Assembly: GCA_026987195.1 (NCBI GenBank) | Contig: JALSNC010000206.1 | Coordinates: 1-32,550, forward strand | Direction of reading: 5' to 3' | DNA: 32,550 bases | Origin: Desulfobulbaceae bacterium | GTDB taxonomy: Bacteria; Desulfobacterota; Desulfobulbia; Desulfobulbales; Desulfobulbaceae | In this document: positions 8,996-16,319 of the stretch, one piece after another | Position numbering within the stretch: position 1 is the first letter of the stretch | How the letters are laid out: each line of letters starts with the position of its first letter | Translations under genes and position numbers: made by a program | The notes under the pieces: generated by a model | What the model saw: only the letters and a program-made list of their open reading frames with translations | Databases searched by the model: none | Told to the model about the DNA's origin: nothing

Positions 8996-10350
8996 TTCGA
9001 TTGCTCCGTGGCATACGCTTGCAGCGGATGCCCTGCCTTCCGCCAGGCCTGTTCCTGTTCCAGGAGGGTCGCGGCCTGTCGCCGCTGCTTCGGTGTCGCC
9101 ACCTGCCGCAGCCGGTCGCGGAGGGCTGCGCCCCTGACGCTTCCCTGCCCGGCCGCCAGGGAGGAAAAGACCAGTCCATAGACCGGATTGGCACGGATGC
9201 CACGGCCGCGGACGAACATCTCGGCCAGGGCCAGGTCGGCCCGCGCCTCGCCGGACCGGGCCGCGGCCAGGAGCAAGTCCAGGGCCTGCCGGTGATCAGG
9301 CCGGCCGAGATACCCCCGCGCGTAGATCCGGCCCAGATAGTAGTCGGCCGCAGGCAACCGGTGGGCCACGGCCAGGAAATACTGTTCAGCCCGCAACGGG
9401 TTCCGGGCCACCTGCCGTCCTTCAAAGTAAATCCGCCCCAGGAGGAGATTGCCCTGGTCCGGGTCAACGGTCCTGAGCTGCCTGGCCAGGGAAAGAAGAC
9501 GACCGGGCCGGGCCAGGAACGGATAGTTCATGATCAGGTGCGCCTGGCGGACCAGAGCGCGGGGCTCTGCGGGCGTAACCGCTGCATACAGGGCCAGGGC
9601 ACTCTTTGCCAGGCCGGGATCCACCCTCTCCGCCACCAGAGTGTCGGCCACATCCACTGCCACCGCAGGATCGAGGACGCCGTTCCCGACTCCCTGTTGC
9701 ACCTGCTGCAGCAGCCGCTCCAGGGCCCGGCGACGGTCGCCTAGAAGCATCACCCGGACAAGATCGGCATGACAGGCCGGGACCCGATCCAGGTTCCGGC
9801 GGCAGATCGCCTCGATCTCCTGCAGATGATCGGCACAGGTTCCGGAGCCGCGGTACCAGGTGACCAGGCCATATTCCGGAACAGGGACGCCGCCGCTGCG
9901 GGCAGCGGCAATGGCCCGGTCAACATCCGTCCTCCGGACCAGGTCCGGATGGGCGGCATACATGGAGACCAGGGTCTGGTAGGCCCGGCCATCGCCCCGG
10001 CCGGTGGCCGCCAGCAGGAGCCGCTGCACGGTGAAAAAATCGTCTGCCGGCATCCTGTTGTCCACGGCCAGCATCCTGCCCAGGCGAAGAGCGGCCCGCG
10101 GGTCACGATCCAGGGCCTGGCGGTACCAGAAAACAGCCTGCCGGCGATCGGCATCCCGTTCCATGTCACCCAGATCGACCCAGGCGGCCGCATATCCCCG
10201 GCGACCAAGCTGCTGCAGGTGCCAGCGCGCCGTTTCCCGGTCGCCGTCGGCGGCCGCCCGCCGGGCCAGGGACAGATCGGGCAGGCGGACGCAGCCGGCG
10301 GCAAGCAGAAGACACACCAAAAGCGGCCAACCGCGGTACAGGAGGTTCAT
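8992..10350 (-). CDS. algK: Alginate export lipoprotein AlgK (TPR/Sel1-like)
   Basis: 452 residues from the ATG at 10350. The N-terminus MNLLYRGWPLLVCLLLAAGC is a lipoprotein signal with lipobox LAAGC, which fixes the start; the upstream extension of the frame falls in a mobile repeat. The rest is Sel1/TPR-like helical repeats (for example AWVDLGDMERDADRRQAVFWYRQAL and ADYYLGRIYARG). AlgK is the outer-membrane scaffold lipoprotein that places AlgE and binds AlgX and Alg44. Pseudomonas AlgK has 475 residues. Its ATG lies inside the 8-bp target duplication of the element at 10356-10512, so its original coupling to alg44 has been broken. Confidence 0.92.
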   Translation of the reverse strand: MNLLYRGWPLLVCLLLAAGCVRLPDLSLARRAAADGDRETARWHLQQLGRRGYAAAWVDLGDMERDADRRQAVFWYRQALDRDPRAALRLGRMLAVDNRMPADDFFTVQRLLLAATGRGDGRAYQTLVSMYAAHPDLVRRTDVDRAIAAARSGGVPVPEYGLVTWYRGSGTCADHLQEIEAICRRNLDRVPACHADLVRVMLLGDRRRALERLLQQVQQGVGNGVLDPAVAVDVADTLVAERVDPGLAKSALALYAAVTPAEPRALVRQAHLIMNYPFLARPGRLLSLARQLRTVDPDQGNLLLGRIYFEGRQVARNPLRAEQYFLAVAHRLPAADYYLGRIYARGYLGRPDHRQALDLLLAAARSGEARADLALAEMFVRGRGIRANPVYGLVFSSLAAGQGSVRGAALRDRLRQVATPKQRRQAATLLEQEQAWRKAGHPLQAYATEQSK

Positions 10351-10355
10351 TTTCC

Positions 10356-10512
10356 GTAAGCGCTTACAGGAGCCGCATCTTTGCACGGTCGTGCCTGCCC
10401 GCATAGGTAGGCTATAGCGGTCAGGCATGCCTGCACAAATCTGCGGCCCCTGAGAGTGTTTACACCATTGTGGTCGGACAGACCGATGGTCAGCCATCCC
10501 GTAAGGGGTTAC
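10356..10512 (-). mobile_element. Family 1 non-autonomous element, 157 bp (copy A) with perfect 8-bp target duplication
   Basis: On the minus strand it begins GTAACCCCTTACGGGATGG and ends CCTGTAAGCGCTTAC. Its ends are inverted repeats (GTAACCCCTTAC against GTAAGCGCTTAC, 10 of 12 matching). The sequence CATTTTCC stands at 10348-10355 and again at 10513-10520, a perfect 8-bp target duplication. The 3' two thirds form a long imperfect hairpin whose tip is CCGCTATAG...CTATGCGG (10399-10420). GTAA ends and 8-bp duplications are typical of IS66-family elements, so this looks like a MITE moved by an IS66-type transposase; that assignment is inference. It lies between alg44 and algK. Confidence 0.92.
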
Positions 10513-11693
10513 CATTTTCCTGCCAGCGCTGTCCCGGTCAGAATCGATCCGGCCAGGGTGCCGGGCGCCAGACCGCCGATGCTCACCTGGACCGGCCGGC
10601 CGATGAACCGGGCGGCAATGGGCTGATCCGGGACGATGCGGACCAGTACGGAATCAGTACCACTCTCGGCCACGGACGGAGACATCACCTGCGCCACCCG
10701 GCCGGACAGTTCCCCGGCCTGGCCGGCGATCCGCAGCCGCACCGGATCGCCCGGGGCGATACGCCCGCCCCGGGAAAAGGGAAAACGGGCCATGACAAAG
10801 GGTTGTGCATCCACATCCACCAGCCGGAATATCTCCTGGCCGCGGGCGGCGAACTGGCCATCGGCCACCAGTTGTTCCTGGATGCGGCAGTTGCACGGAC
10901 TGGTGATGGTGCCCTTGAGCGTCTTGCGCAGGAGCTGCTCCACAGTGCCGGGCGCGGGGAGGTCGCCCCGCAGGCTGCCCCTGACCAGATCCAGGAGGGA
11001 CGAACGGAACAGGGCCAGCGGTTCGCCCTGACCGACCTGTCCGTCCCCGCCGACCACACTCTCGAGAATGCCATCCCGGGGCATGGTGACGGTATAGGTG
11101 CGGGCGGTCACCGTGGCCGACTGGGCATGACCGACAAAGTAGAGATCATAGAGCCGGCCGCAGACCAGGCCGAAGGCCACCAGGCCGACACCGAAAAAGA
11201 CCAGGCTCAGGAACACCGGCCGCACCCGGTGGCGCAGCCCGGATCGTTCCTCACCGGTACGTTTGCGGCGGGGCCGTGTGAAGTTGTCTCTTGCCAGGAT
11301 GTCGAGGGTGTCATCCACACTCACCAGTTCGCCACTCAGAAACGACGTGATCAGGTGCCGCAGCACCGCCACCTGGCGGGGCTCCATCCGCTCAAACTCA
11401 CAGCCGGTATCACCGGAATCTCGATCCTGCCAGCGGACCTGAAAACGAACCGGCAGGGAAAGGTCGATTGTGCCTACGCTGAAGCAGAGGGTGGCGGTGC
11501 ACTGATCACCTGCAGCCAGGGAAAGGGCGGATTCCTGTATGCGGAAGCCGCCGGCGGACAGGTCGTGCAGCTCACACCGGTGTTCCTCTCCCCCGGGACC
11601 GACAAAGTGGAGAATGGCCGGAAGACGGACCCGGGCATACTGCCGCTGGGCCTCTGACTCATGGACCATATTCATGGGGGTTTTGTCTGACAT
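10509..11693 (-). CDS. alg44: Alginate polymerase co-regulator Alg44 (PilZ, c-di-GMP binding)
   Basis: 394 residues from the ATG at 11693, with GGAG about 9 bases before it; a GTG one codon upstream is an alternative. An N-terminal PilZ domain (about 15-115) holds RQYARVRLP (RxxxR) and DLSAGGF (DxSxxG), the c-di-GMP binding motifs. One membrane helix follows (about 155-178), then a periplasmic HlyD-like hairpin domain. In Pseudomonas, c-di-GMP bound to Alg44 switches on the Alg8 synthase. The final codons are odd: the last Trp codon and the TAA stop come from the inserted repeat. Without the insertion the gene would end in a TGA overlapping the algK ATG. Confidence 0.94.
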   Translation of the reverse strand: MSDKTPMNMVHESEAQRQYARVRLPAILHFVGPGGEEHRCELHDLSAGGFRIQESALSLAAGDQCTATLCFSVGTIDLSLPVRFQVRWQDRDSGDTGCEFERMEPRQVAVLRHLITSFLSGELVSVDDTLDILARDNFTRPRRKRTGEERSGLRHRVRPVFLSLVFFGVGLVAFGLVCGRLYDLYFVGHAQSATVTARTYTVTMPRDGILESVVGGDGQVGQGEPLALFRSSLLDLVRGSLRGDLPAPGTVEQLLRKTLKGTITSPCNCRIQEQLVADGQFAARGQEIFRLVDVDAQPFVMARFPFSRGGRIAPGDPVRLRIAGQAGELSGRVAQVMSPSVAESGTDSVLVRIVPDQPIAARFIGRPVQVSIGGLAPGTLAGSILTGTALAGKW

Positions 11694-11741
11694 CACAGGG
11701 GCTCCATCCGTAATATTGATTGTCCTCAGCCAGGGCCGGCA

Positions 11742-13223
11742 TCAGACCAGGTTAAGCAGCAGAAAGAGAAAGACCGAGCTGGCGGCAAAGGTCAGGGCCC
11801 GGGAGGACCAGCGGTTGAACCAGGGTCTGAACCCGGTGTTTCCGGTCGCAAGCCGTGTCTTCTGCCTGGTCCATGACTGCCGGTCCAGACGAAAAAAGAC
11901 ATAGATCTTCATCAGCGAGCCGAAGATCTGGTTATAGTAGAGCAGCACCGGAAAGGCCGGCCCGACCCGGTGTCCGGAGGCGATGAGGAGCAGGACCAGC
12001 AGCAGGCGCGTGGACCCGATCCAGAGCAGGTAGATGAGAAAATAGAGGATCGAATACCTGACGGAGGCGATGACGGCGATGATCGGCGCCAGCAGGCTGG
12101 TCCACATGGAGATCCGCTGGTCCAGCAGGACATAGGAGGCAAACAGTCCGAGGCGCTGCACCCCGAGCTTCAGGGCCCGGGAGTTCTGGCGCAGCGAATT
12201 GCCATACCAGCGGAACATCAGCTGGCGGCTCGCCGGGACAAACCCGGGATCGGGCGGATGTTCCACCGTGGTGACCGAGGCGTCCGGAACATAGTAGGTA
12301 TCCCAGCCAAGCCGCATGAGGCTGAACCAGCTCGACTTGTCGTCACCGGTGAGAAACCGGAAGTGGCCCAGCCGCCAGTGGTCCAGAGCATCGTTTTCCA
12401 CATCATCGATAAACCCCGGATCGGTGACCACCACGGCCCGGAACAGGGACATCCTGCCGGTCATGGTCAGGACCCGCCAGGAGAGTGCCATGGAGCACAT
12501 GGCGATCTGGCGCTGGGCAAATCGCAGCCTGTGCCACTGGGCCATGAGATAGCTGCCGCGCACCTCGCAGAACTCGTTGGTGGTCAGGGCGCCCACGGAC
12601 GGAAACAGGCGGAAGAAGGGAACCGTTCTCTGTACCACCCCCGGGTCCAGGACCGTGTCGCCATCCACCACTGCCACCACCGCATCCTCATCGGGCAGGT
12701 CCCTGGAGATGGCGCGAAAGCCGTAGGCCAGGCCGTCCCGTTTTCCGGTCCCGGGGATGCGGACCACCACCAGGCGTACCCGCGACGGTGGCGCCTTCCG
12801 CCGCCACAGGGCCCGGATCAGCATCTCGTCAGCCAGCTCGACGATGGAGGCGACCACCACTGCCGGATACCCGCAGGCCACGGCTTCGTCGATCACCGAG
12901 CCATAGACCAGCCCCGTGGTCCCGGCATCGATGCGAAAACTGGTCACCAGGAGATAGACCCGGGACGGTGCCGCCGCATCTCCCAGGGCAAGGGCGCGCC
13001 TGCGATGCCGGGGGAAGAGCAGGTGCAGGAAGAAGACACCCCGCAGGTAGTGGATGATGCCGATGGAATACCGCCACATCCCGACTGCGCCGATGAGGAG
13101 GATGAAATGACGCGATCCCGGGGTGAGCACGGTCTTCGGTAACAGGGTGGCCAGGGCCAGAAGAATGGTAAGATACACCAGCCAGCCGGTGATGTTGTTG
13201 AAGGTGCGCAGCAGACGATTCAT
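11742..13223 (-). CDS. alg8: Mannuronan synthase Alg8 (glycosyltransferase family 2)
   Basis: 493 residues against 494 in P. aeruginosa. There are membrane helices at both ends and a cytoplasmic GT2 domain with VVDGDTVL (DxD-type), the region TGDDKSSW (general-base/TED-like position) and [13 protein letters not shown] (QxxRW-like position). Alg8 polymerises GDP-mannuronic acid and passes the chain across the inner membrane together with Alg44. The gene starts 29 bp after the algD stop and is followed by alg44 after 48 bp. Confidence 0.95.
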   Translation of the reverse strand: MNRLLRTFNNITGWLVYLTILLALATLLPKTVLTPGSRHFILLIGAVGMWRYSIGIIHYLRGVFFLHLLFPRHRRRALALGDAAAPSRVYLLVTSFRIDAGTTGLVYGSVIDEAVACGYPAVVVASIVELADEMLIRALWRRKAPPSRVRLVVVRIPGTGKRDGLAYGFRAISRDLPDEDAVVAVVDGDTVLDPGVVQRTVPFFRLFPSVGALTTNEFCEVRGSYLMAQWHRLRFAQRQIAMCSMALSWRVLTMTGRMSLFRAVVVTDPGFIDDVENDALDHWRLGHFRFLTGDDKSSWFSLMRLGWDTYYVPDASVTTVEHPPDPGFVPASRQLMFRWYGNSLRQNSRALKLGVQRLGLFASYVLLDQRISMWTSLLAPIIAVIASVRYSILYFLIYLLWIGSTRLLLVLLLIASGHRVGPAFPVLLYYNQIFGSLMKIYVFFRLDRQSWTRQKTRLATGNTGFRPWFNRWSSRALTFAASSVFLFLLLNLV

Positions 13224-13252
13224 TGCTCACGGAGGAAACGGGCAGGGCAGCG

Positions 13253-14563
13253 TCACCAGCAGATCCCCTGATGGGTCTCAGTGGACGGATGCGGCAGGAC
13301 ACCCACCAGGTCCACCACCTTTTTCCCCACCGGCAGATCGTGGACCACCCTGGCGAAACTCTTGTCGTTGTTGCCGATCACCAGGACCTCGGCATGCGCC
13401 ACCACCTGATCGAGATCATCGGTGAGCAGGGAGGAGACATGCGGAATCCTGGTCTCGATGAACTCCCGGTTGGCGCCGTTGACACGGGAATATTCCACGT
13501 GCCGGTCATAGATGGCCAGATCATAGCCTTTGCCGATCATCATCTCGGCCAGTTCGACCAGCGGACTCTCCCGCAGGTCATCGGTGCCGGCCTTGAAACT
13601 CAGGCCCAGCAGACCGATCCGCCGTCCACCCAGGGAGGAAACCAGGTCAAAGGCCTTCTGCAACTGGTTGCGGTTGCTGGGCAGAACCGCGCTGAGCAGG
13701 GGATGCTCCACATCAAGCCGGGAGGCACGGTAACTCAGGGCACGGATGTCCTTTGGCAGACAGGAACCGCCAAAGGCGAATCCGGGCCGCATGTAGTACT
13801 CGGAGATATTGAGCTTGTTGTCCCGGCAGAGGATGTTCATCACCTCCCTGCCATCGACACCGAGGGCCTTGGCGATATTTCCGATCTCATTGGCAAAACT
13901 CACCTTGACCGCATGCCAGACATTGCAGGTGTACTTGATCATCTCCGCCACCTCCACCCCCTGGCGGACAATTGGGGCATCTAGATGACGGTAGAGGGTC
14001 TCCAGGACATCGCCGGACAGGGGATCGAGCTCGCCGATCACGGTGATGGGGGGATTGCGGTAATCGTGGACCGCGGTACTCTCTCGCAGGAACTCCGGGT
14101 TGACGGCAACGCCGAAATCCACTCCGGCCCGCTTGCCGGAACACGACTCCAGCAGAGGAATGACCACATTCCGGACCGTGCCCGGCAGCACCGTTGACCG
14201 GACCACCACGGTATGACGATCCCTCTTGCGGGCCAGGACCTCACCGATCTGGATGCAGACCGCCTTGACATACGCAAGATCGAGGTCGCCATTCTTCTTG
14301 CTCGGCGTCCCCACACAGATCATGGACAGGTCGGTGTCCATGACCGCCCTGTCGATGTCCGCGGTTCCCCGGATCAGGCCGGCGGTCACACCCCGCCGGA
14401 GGAGTTCTCCCAGCTCGGGTTCGACGATGGGCGACCTGCCCTGATTGATCAGGTCAATCTTGACATCGGAGACATCCACACCGATGATGTGGTGTCCCCG
14501 GTCGGCAAGACAGGCCGTGCACACAGCGCCGACATACCCGAGTCCCAAGATGGAGATACGCAT
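13253..14563 (-). CDS. algD: GDP-mannose 6-dehydrogenase AlgD
   Basis: 436 residues, the same length as P. aeruginosa AlgD. The NAD-binding N-terminus MRISILGLGYVGAVCTACLA and the catalytic cysteine C268 in RPGFAFGGSCLPKDIRAL, at the same number as in Pseudomonas, are clear. The enzyme oxidises GDP-mannose to GDP-mannuronate, the committed step of alginate synthesis, in the cytoplasm. It is the first gene of the operon. Upstream are a sigma-54 type promoter (14731-14746), a perfect palindrome in the predicted leader (14661-14687) and an inverted repeat (14819-14842). Other UDP/GDP-sugar dehydrogenases are alike, but the context and the GDP-mannose type N-terminus settle the call. Confidence 0.96.
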   Translation of the reverse strand: MRISILGLGYVGAVCTACLADRGHHIIGVDVSDVKIDLINQGRSPIVEPELGELLRRGVTAGLIRGTADIDRAVMDTDLSMICVGTPSKKNGDLDLAYVKAVCIQIGEVLARKRDRHTVVVRSTVLPGTVRNVVIPLLESCSGKRAGVDFGVAVNPEFLRESTAVHDYRNPPITVIGELDPLSGDVLETLYRHLDAPIVRQGVEVAEMIKYTCNVWHAVKVSFANEIGNIAKALGVDGREVMNILCRDNKLNISEYYMRPGFAFGGSCLPKDIRALSYRASRLDVEHPLLSAVLPSNRNQLQKAFDLVSSLGGRRIGLLGLSFKAGTDDLRESPLVELAEMMIGKGYDLAIYDRHVEYSRVNGANREFIETRIPHVSSLLTDDLDQVVAHAEVLVIGNNDKSFARVVHDLPVGKKVVDLVGVLPHPSTETHQGICW

Positions 14564-14660
14564 GATTATTTCCTCATACAGAAAATTTTCGGGTCGGCAT
14601 GGGCAAAAGTGTCAGTATTGCAATGGAGTTGCCGCTCGATATGAACTGTTCCGACAGAGG

Positions 14661-14687
14661 GCGTGATCCGGTGCCACCGGATCACGC
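14661..14687. promoter_or_regulatory. Perfect 13+1+13 palindrome in the algD leader
   Basis: GCGTGATCCGGTG, one central base, then CACCGGATCACGC: a perfect inverted repeat. It lies between the predicted sigma-54 start site and the algD ATG, about 100 bp before the gene. With a one-base centre it suits a dimeric DNA-binding protein better than an RNA hairpin. There is no T-run after it, so it is not a normal terminator. The binding protein is unknown. Confidence 0.75.
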
Positions 14688-14730
14688 CGCAGGACTTCCT
14701 CGTGGAGGAGCACCTGGTCAGCAGGACTAT

Positions 14731-14746
14731 AGCACTCCCTGTGCCA
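14731..14746 (-). promoter_or_regulatory. Candidate sigma-54 promoter of the algD operon
   Basis: On the minus strand: TGGCACAGGGAGTGCT. The -24 GG and -12 GC are exactly 12 bases apart, and the -24 half TGGCAC is a perfect match. An A/T-rich tract (about 14752-14790) lies upstream, a common place for bending by IHF. The predicted start is near 14720, leaving a leader of about 155 bases. Pseudomonas algD is also partly under RpoN, which supports the idea. Confidence 0.7.
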
Positions 14747-14818
14747 TCAGAAGAAAATACCATTAAAACAATAAGATAAAAAAGAAACATCAGAACAGGA
14801 CCGGGATTCTTCCCCCCA

Positions 14819-14842
14819 GGTTGTCACTCAACAAAGACAACC
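14819..14842. promoter_or_regulatory. Inverted repeat about 100 bp upstream of the algD -12 box
   Basis: GGTTGTC, ten bases, GACAACC: a perfect 7+7 inverted repeat. Its distance and symmetry suit an activator site for a sigma-54 promoter. It is not the same as the TGCAACA-type site found in the right half of the window, so a different activator may be used. Regulatory function is inference. Confidence 0.45.
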
Positions 14843-15256
14843 GGCAGGAAAAAAAGACTCTTCTCCCCGACTCTCTGCATGTTTCCCCAGTCTGCGGGAG
14901 GCAACAACGCGATGGTTCCAGGCACCGCATCGGTGCATGGAATTCCCACCCGCATGGCAGGTCGCGGAGGTGGCCGGAGGCGGTTGTCCCTGCATCCGTG
15001 CCGGAAGCGGGTCCGGCACATGGAAGGGAAACGATCACACGAGACTCAACCTGGCGATTTTCAGATCGTATACCGGCAAGCGCTGCCGCAGATTCGCGCA
15101 GGTACTCCTGACCTCTGACAGGTGAGCGCAGTGAGACTCCGAGGCGTAGCGATGTCGGACAGGCGGAGGCGTACAGGTAGTGCGTCGGATGTTGGCCGCA
15201 GCCGCTGCAACGCAGTAGATCGGACTTTTTGCAACGCCATCAAAGATGGGGTGCCT
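14843..15256. other. Gene-free interval with small hairpins
   Basis: No credible gene is seen on either strand. Perfect small hairpins are present: GCACCG-CAT-CGGTGC (14922-14936) and GTGCCGGA-AGCGGG-TCCGGCAC (14998-15019). Around 15110-15180 lies a patch with AGACTCCG and two GGACAGG/TGACAGG words. AGACTCCG also appears twice inside repeat copy B (15648-15862), so this may be a decayed relative. A small RNA cannot be excluded, but there is no clear promoter or terminator. Confidence 0.4.
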
Positions 15257-15317
15257 GTAAGCGCTTACACCACTGTGCCCGGAAAAACCGATGGCTGGTC
15301 ATCCAGCGAGAGGGTAC
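15257..15317 (-). repeat. Family 1 repeat, short 61-bp form (copy E)
   Basis: On the minus strand it starts GTACCCTCTCGCTGGATGAC, passes through CCATCGGTTTTTCCGG and CACAGTGG, and ends TGTAAGCGCTTAC. It matches the left third of the 157-bp element. Both ends are GTA-type, but the flanking 8-mers (GGGTGCCT and GCGGACAG) differ, so no target duplication is left. The stretch from 15318 to 15539 shows no gene. Confidence 0.75.
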
Positions 15318-15539
15318 GCGGACAGGTGGAGGAGAGGGGAGGGTACCCGGTACGCATCGGAATGAGGGGAGAAAAGGATCAGCAACCGGTGGGAACGGGT
15401 AACAGTGTCGGTCCTTTCAGGTGGTTGCCCATGGCGGTGAACTCTAGGGGAACAGCGGGTGGATGGCGTTGCTGTCGATCAACGGAAAACCACGGCAGGC
15501 TTTTCCCCGACAACGGCAGAAGAGCACAACAGCAACAGC

Positions 15540-15568
15540 AAAAACCCCATTCACGGACATGAATGGGG
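15540..15568 (-). terminator. Rho-independent terminator, leftward, probably of the HU transcript
   Basis: On the minus strand the stem CCCCATTCA / TGAATGGGG with a six-base loop is followed by TTTTTG. It is a perfect 9-bp stem with a U-run. The nearest minus-strand gene upstream is HU (stop at 15867). The 300 bp between them hold repeat copy B, which may have been inserted between gene and terminator. Confidence 0.8.
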
Positions 15569-15647
15569 TGGAAAGGTACTACAGATCCTGCAGGAAAGCG
15601 TGAACCGGGATGCAGCCGCAGCCAACCCGTTGCATTGCCTGCAGGGC

Positions 15648-15862
15648 GTACCCCCTCACGGGATGGCTACCCATCGGTTTGTCCGACCACAATGGTGGCA
15701 GCGCTCTCATGGGCCGCAGATTCGGATTCTACGCTTACCTGTGCAGGCGTGCCTGGCCGCAGGTAAGAGACCATAGGGAGACTCCGACAGCCTACCTAGC
15801 GGGCAGGCACGACCGTGCAAAGTGGTAAGCGAAGACTCCGTGCGGCTCCTGTGAGCACGTAC
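15648..15862 (+). mobile_element. Family 1 element, long 215-bp form (copy B)
   Basis: Begins GTACCCCCTCACGGGATGGC and ends GGCTCCTGTGAGCACGTAC, five bases before the HU stop. Compared with copies A and C (157 bp) it has three extra pieces totalling 58 bp. The extra piece in the left arm (CGGATTCTACGCTTACC) and the one in the right arm (GGTAAGCGAAGACTCCG) are near reverse complements, so together they lengthen the hairpin stem. The third piece sits in the loop. No exact target duplication is visible. Confidence 0.85.
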
Positions 15863-15866
15863 CCGG

Positions 15867-16139
15867 CTACTGCAGCTTGTCGGCAAGATCCTTGCCCGGC
15901 CGGAATTTGACGGCCCGTCGCGGAGGAATACGCACTGTCTCACCGGTCTTGGGATTACGTCCGACCCGTGGTGCCCGCTCCACGATGGAAAAGCTGCCGA
16001 ATCCCACCAGGGTCACCCGTTCCCCCTCCTGGATGGCGCTGGTCATGGATGTCAGCATGGAATTGAGTCCACGCTCTGCGGCAATCTTGCTGATGTTCGC
16101 TGCCTTGGCCAGGGAGTCGACAAGATCTTTTTTATTCAT
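15867..16139 (-). CDS. hup: Histone-like DNA-binding protein HU
   Basis: 90 residues, the standard HU/IHF length. MNKKDLVDSLAKAANISK is the typical N-terminus, followed by GFGSFSIVERAPRVGRNPKTG and RIPPRRAVKFRPGKDL. The RNPKTG segment is the tip of the DNA-inserting beta-arm with its conserved proline. HU dimers bend and compact DNA. Residue pattern fits HU more than IHF. The gene is alone, with a rich set of inverted and direct repeats upstream (16240-16319), and reads towards the terminator at 15540-15568. Confidence 0.95.
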   Translation of the reverse strand: MNKKDLVDSLAKAANISKIAAERGLNSMLTSMTSAIQEGERVTLVGFGSFSIVERAPRVGRNPKTGETVRIPPRRAVKFRPGKDLADKLQ

Positions 16140-16239
16140 TCCACCCCTCCTGTTCCGGGTTTGATTGGCGGACGGCGACCACGCCGTAAAACCAACAGTA
16201 CGAATAATGGTACTTAAACCCGGATCAGGAAAAAAAACA

Positions 16240-16319
16240 ATTGGGGGAATTACCCATTTTTGACTAGGTAATTCTACCTAATCCATTGGGGGAGAAGCCA
16301 TTACCATGATCCGGATCAT
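16240..16319. promoter_or_regulatory. Operator-like array between the response-regulator stop and HU
   Basis: Several ordered repeats are packed in 80 bp: the direct repeat ATTGGGGGA at 16240-16248 and 16285-16293; the inverted pair GAATTACC (16247-16254) and GGTAATTC (16267-16274); the overlapping TAGGTA-ATTC-TACCTA (16265-16280); and the perfect 14-bp palindrome ATGATCCGGATCAT (16306-16319) over the stop codon of the upstream response regulator. The array sits upstream of HU, so control of hup is the simplest reading. TACCCAT at 16252-16258 fits the NarL-type heptamer, and the neighbouring regulator is NarL-like. No clear -35/-10 pair was picked. Confidence 0.55.

Noticed and set aside
284-9744. 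Long plus-strand open frames across the alginate genes (for example 1175-2944, 5962-7635, 7487-9181)
   Set aside because: They are antisense shadows caused by high GC at third codon positions; none shows a known domain or a ribosome site, and the minus-strand genes are unmistakable.
10356-10367. GTAAGCGCTTAC as a LacI/CcpA-type operator or a GacA-type box
   Set aside because: It is the terminal repeat of the family 1 element, as shown by the 8-bp duplication directly outside it. The spacing also differs from the GacA site.
14661-14687. Rho-independent terminator before algD
   Set aside because: The palindrome has a one-base centre and no U-run on either strand.
14790-15766. Short open frames in the algD-hup interval (60-146 residues)
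   Set aside because: They lack ribosome sites and recognisable sequence, overlap each other in several frames, and run through mobile repeats.
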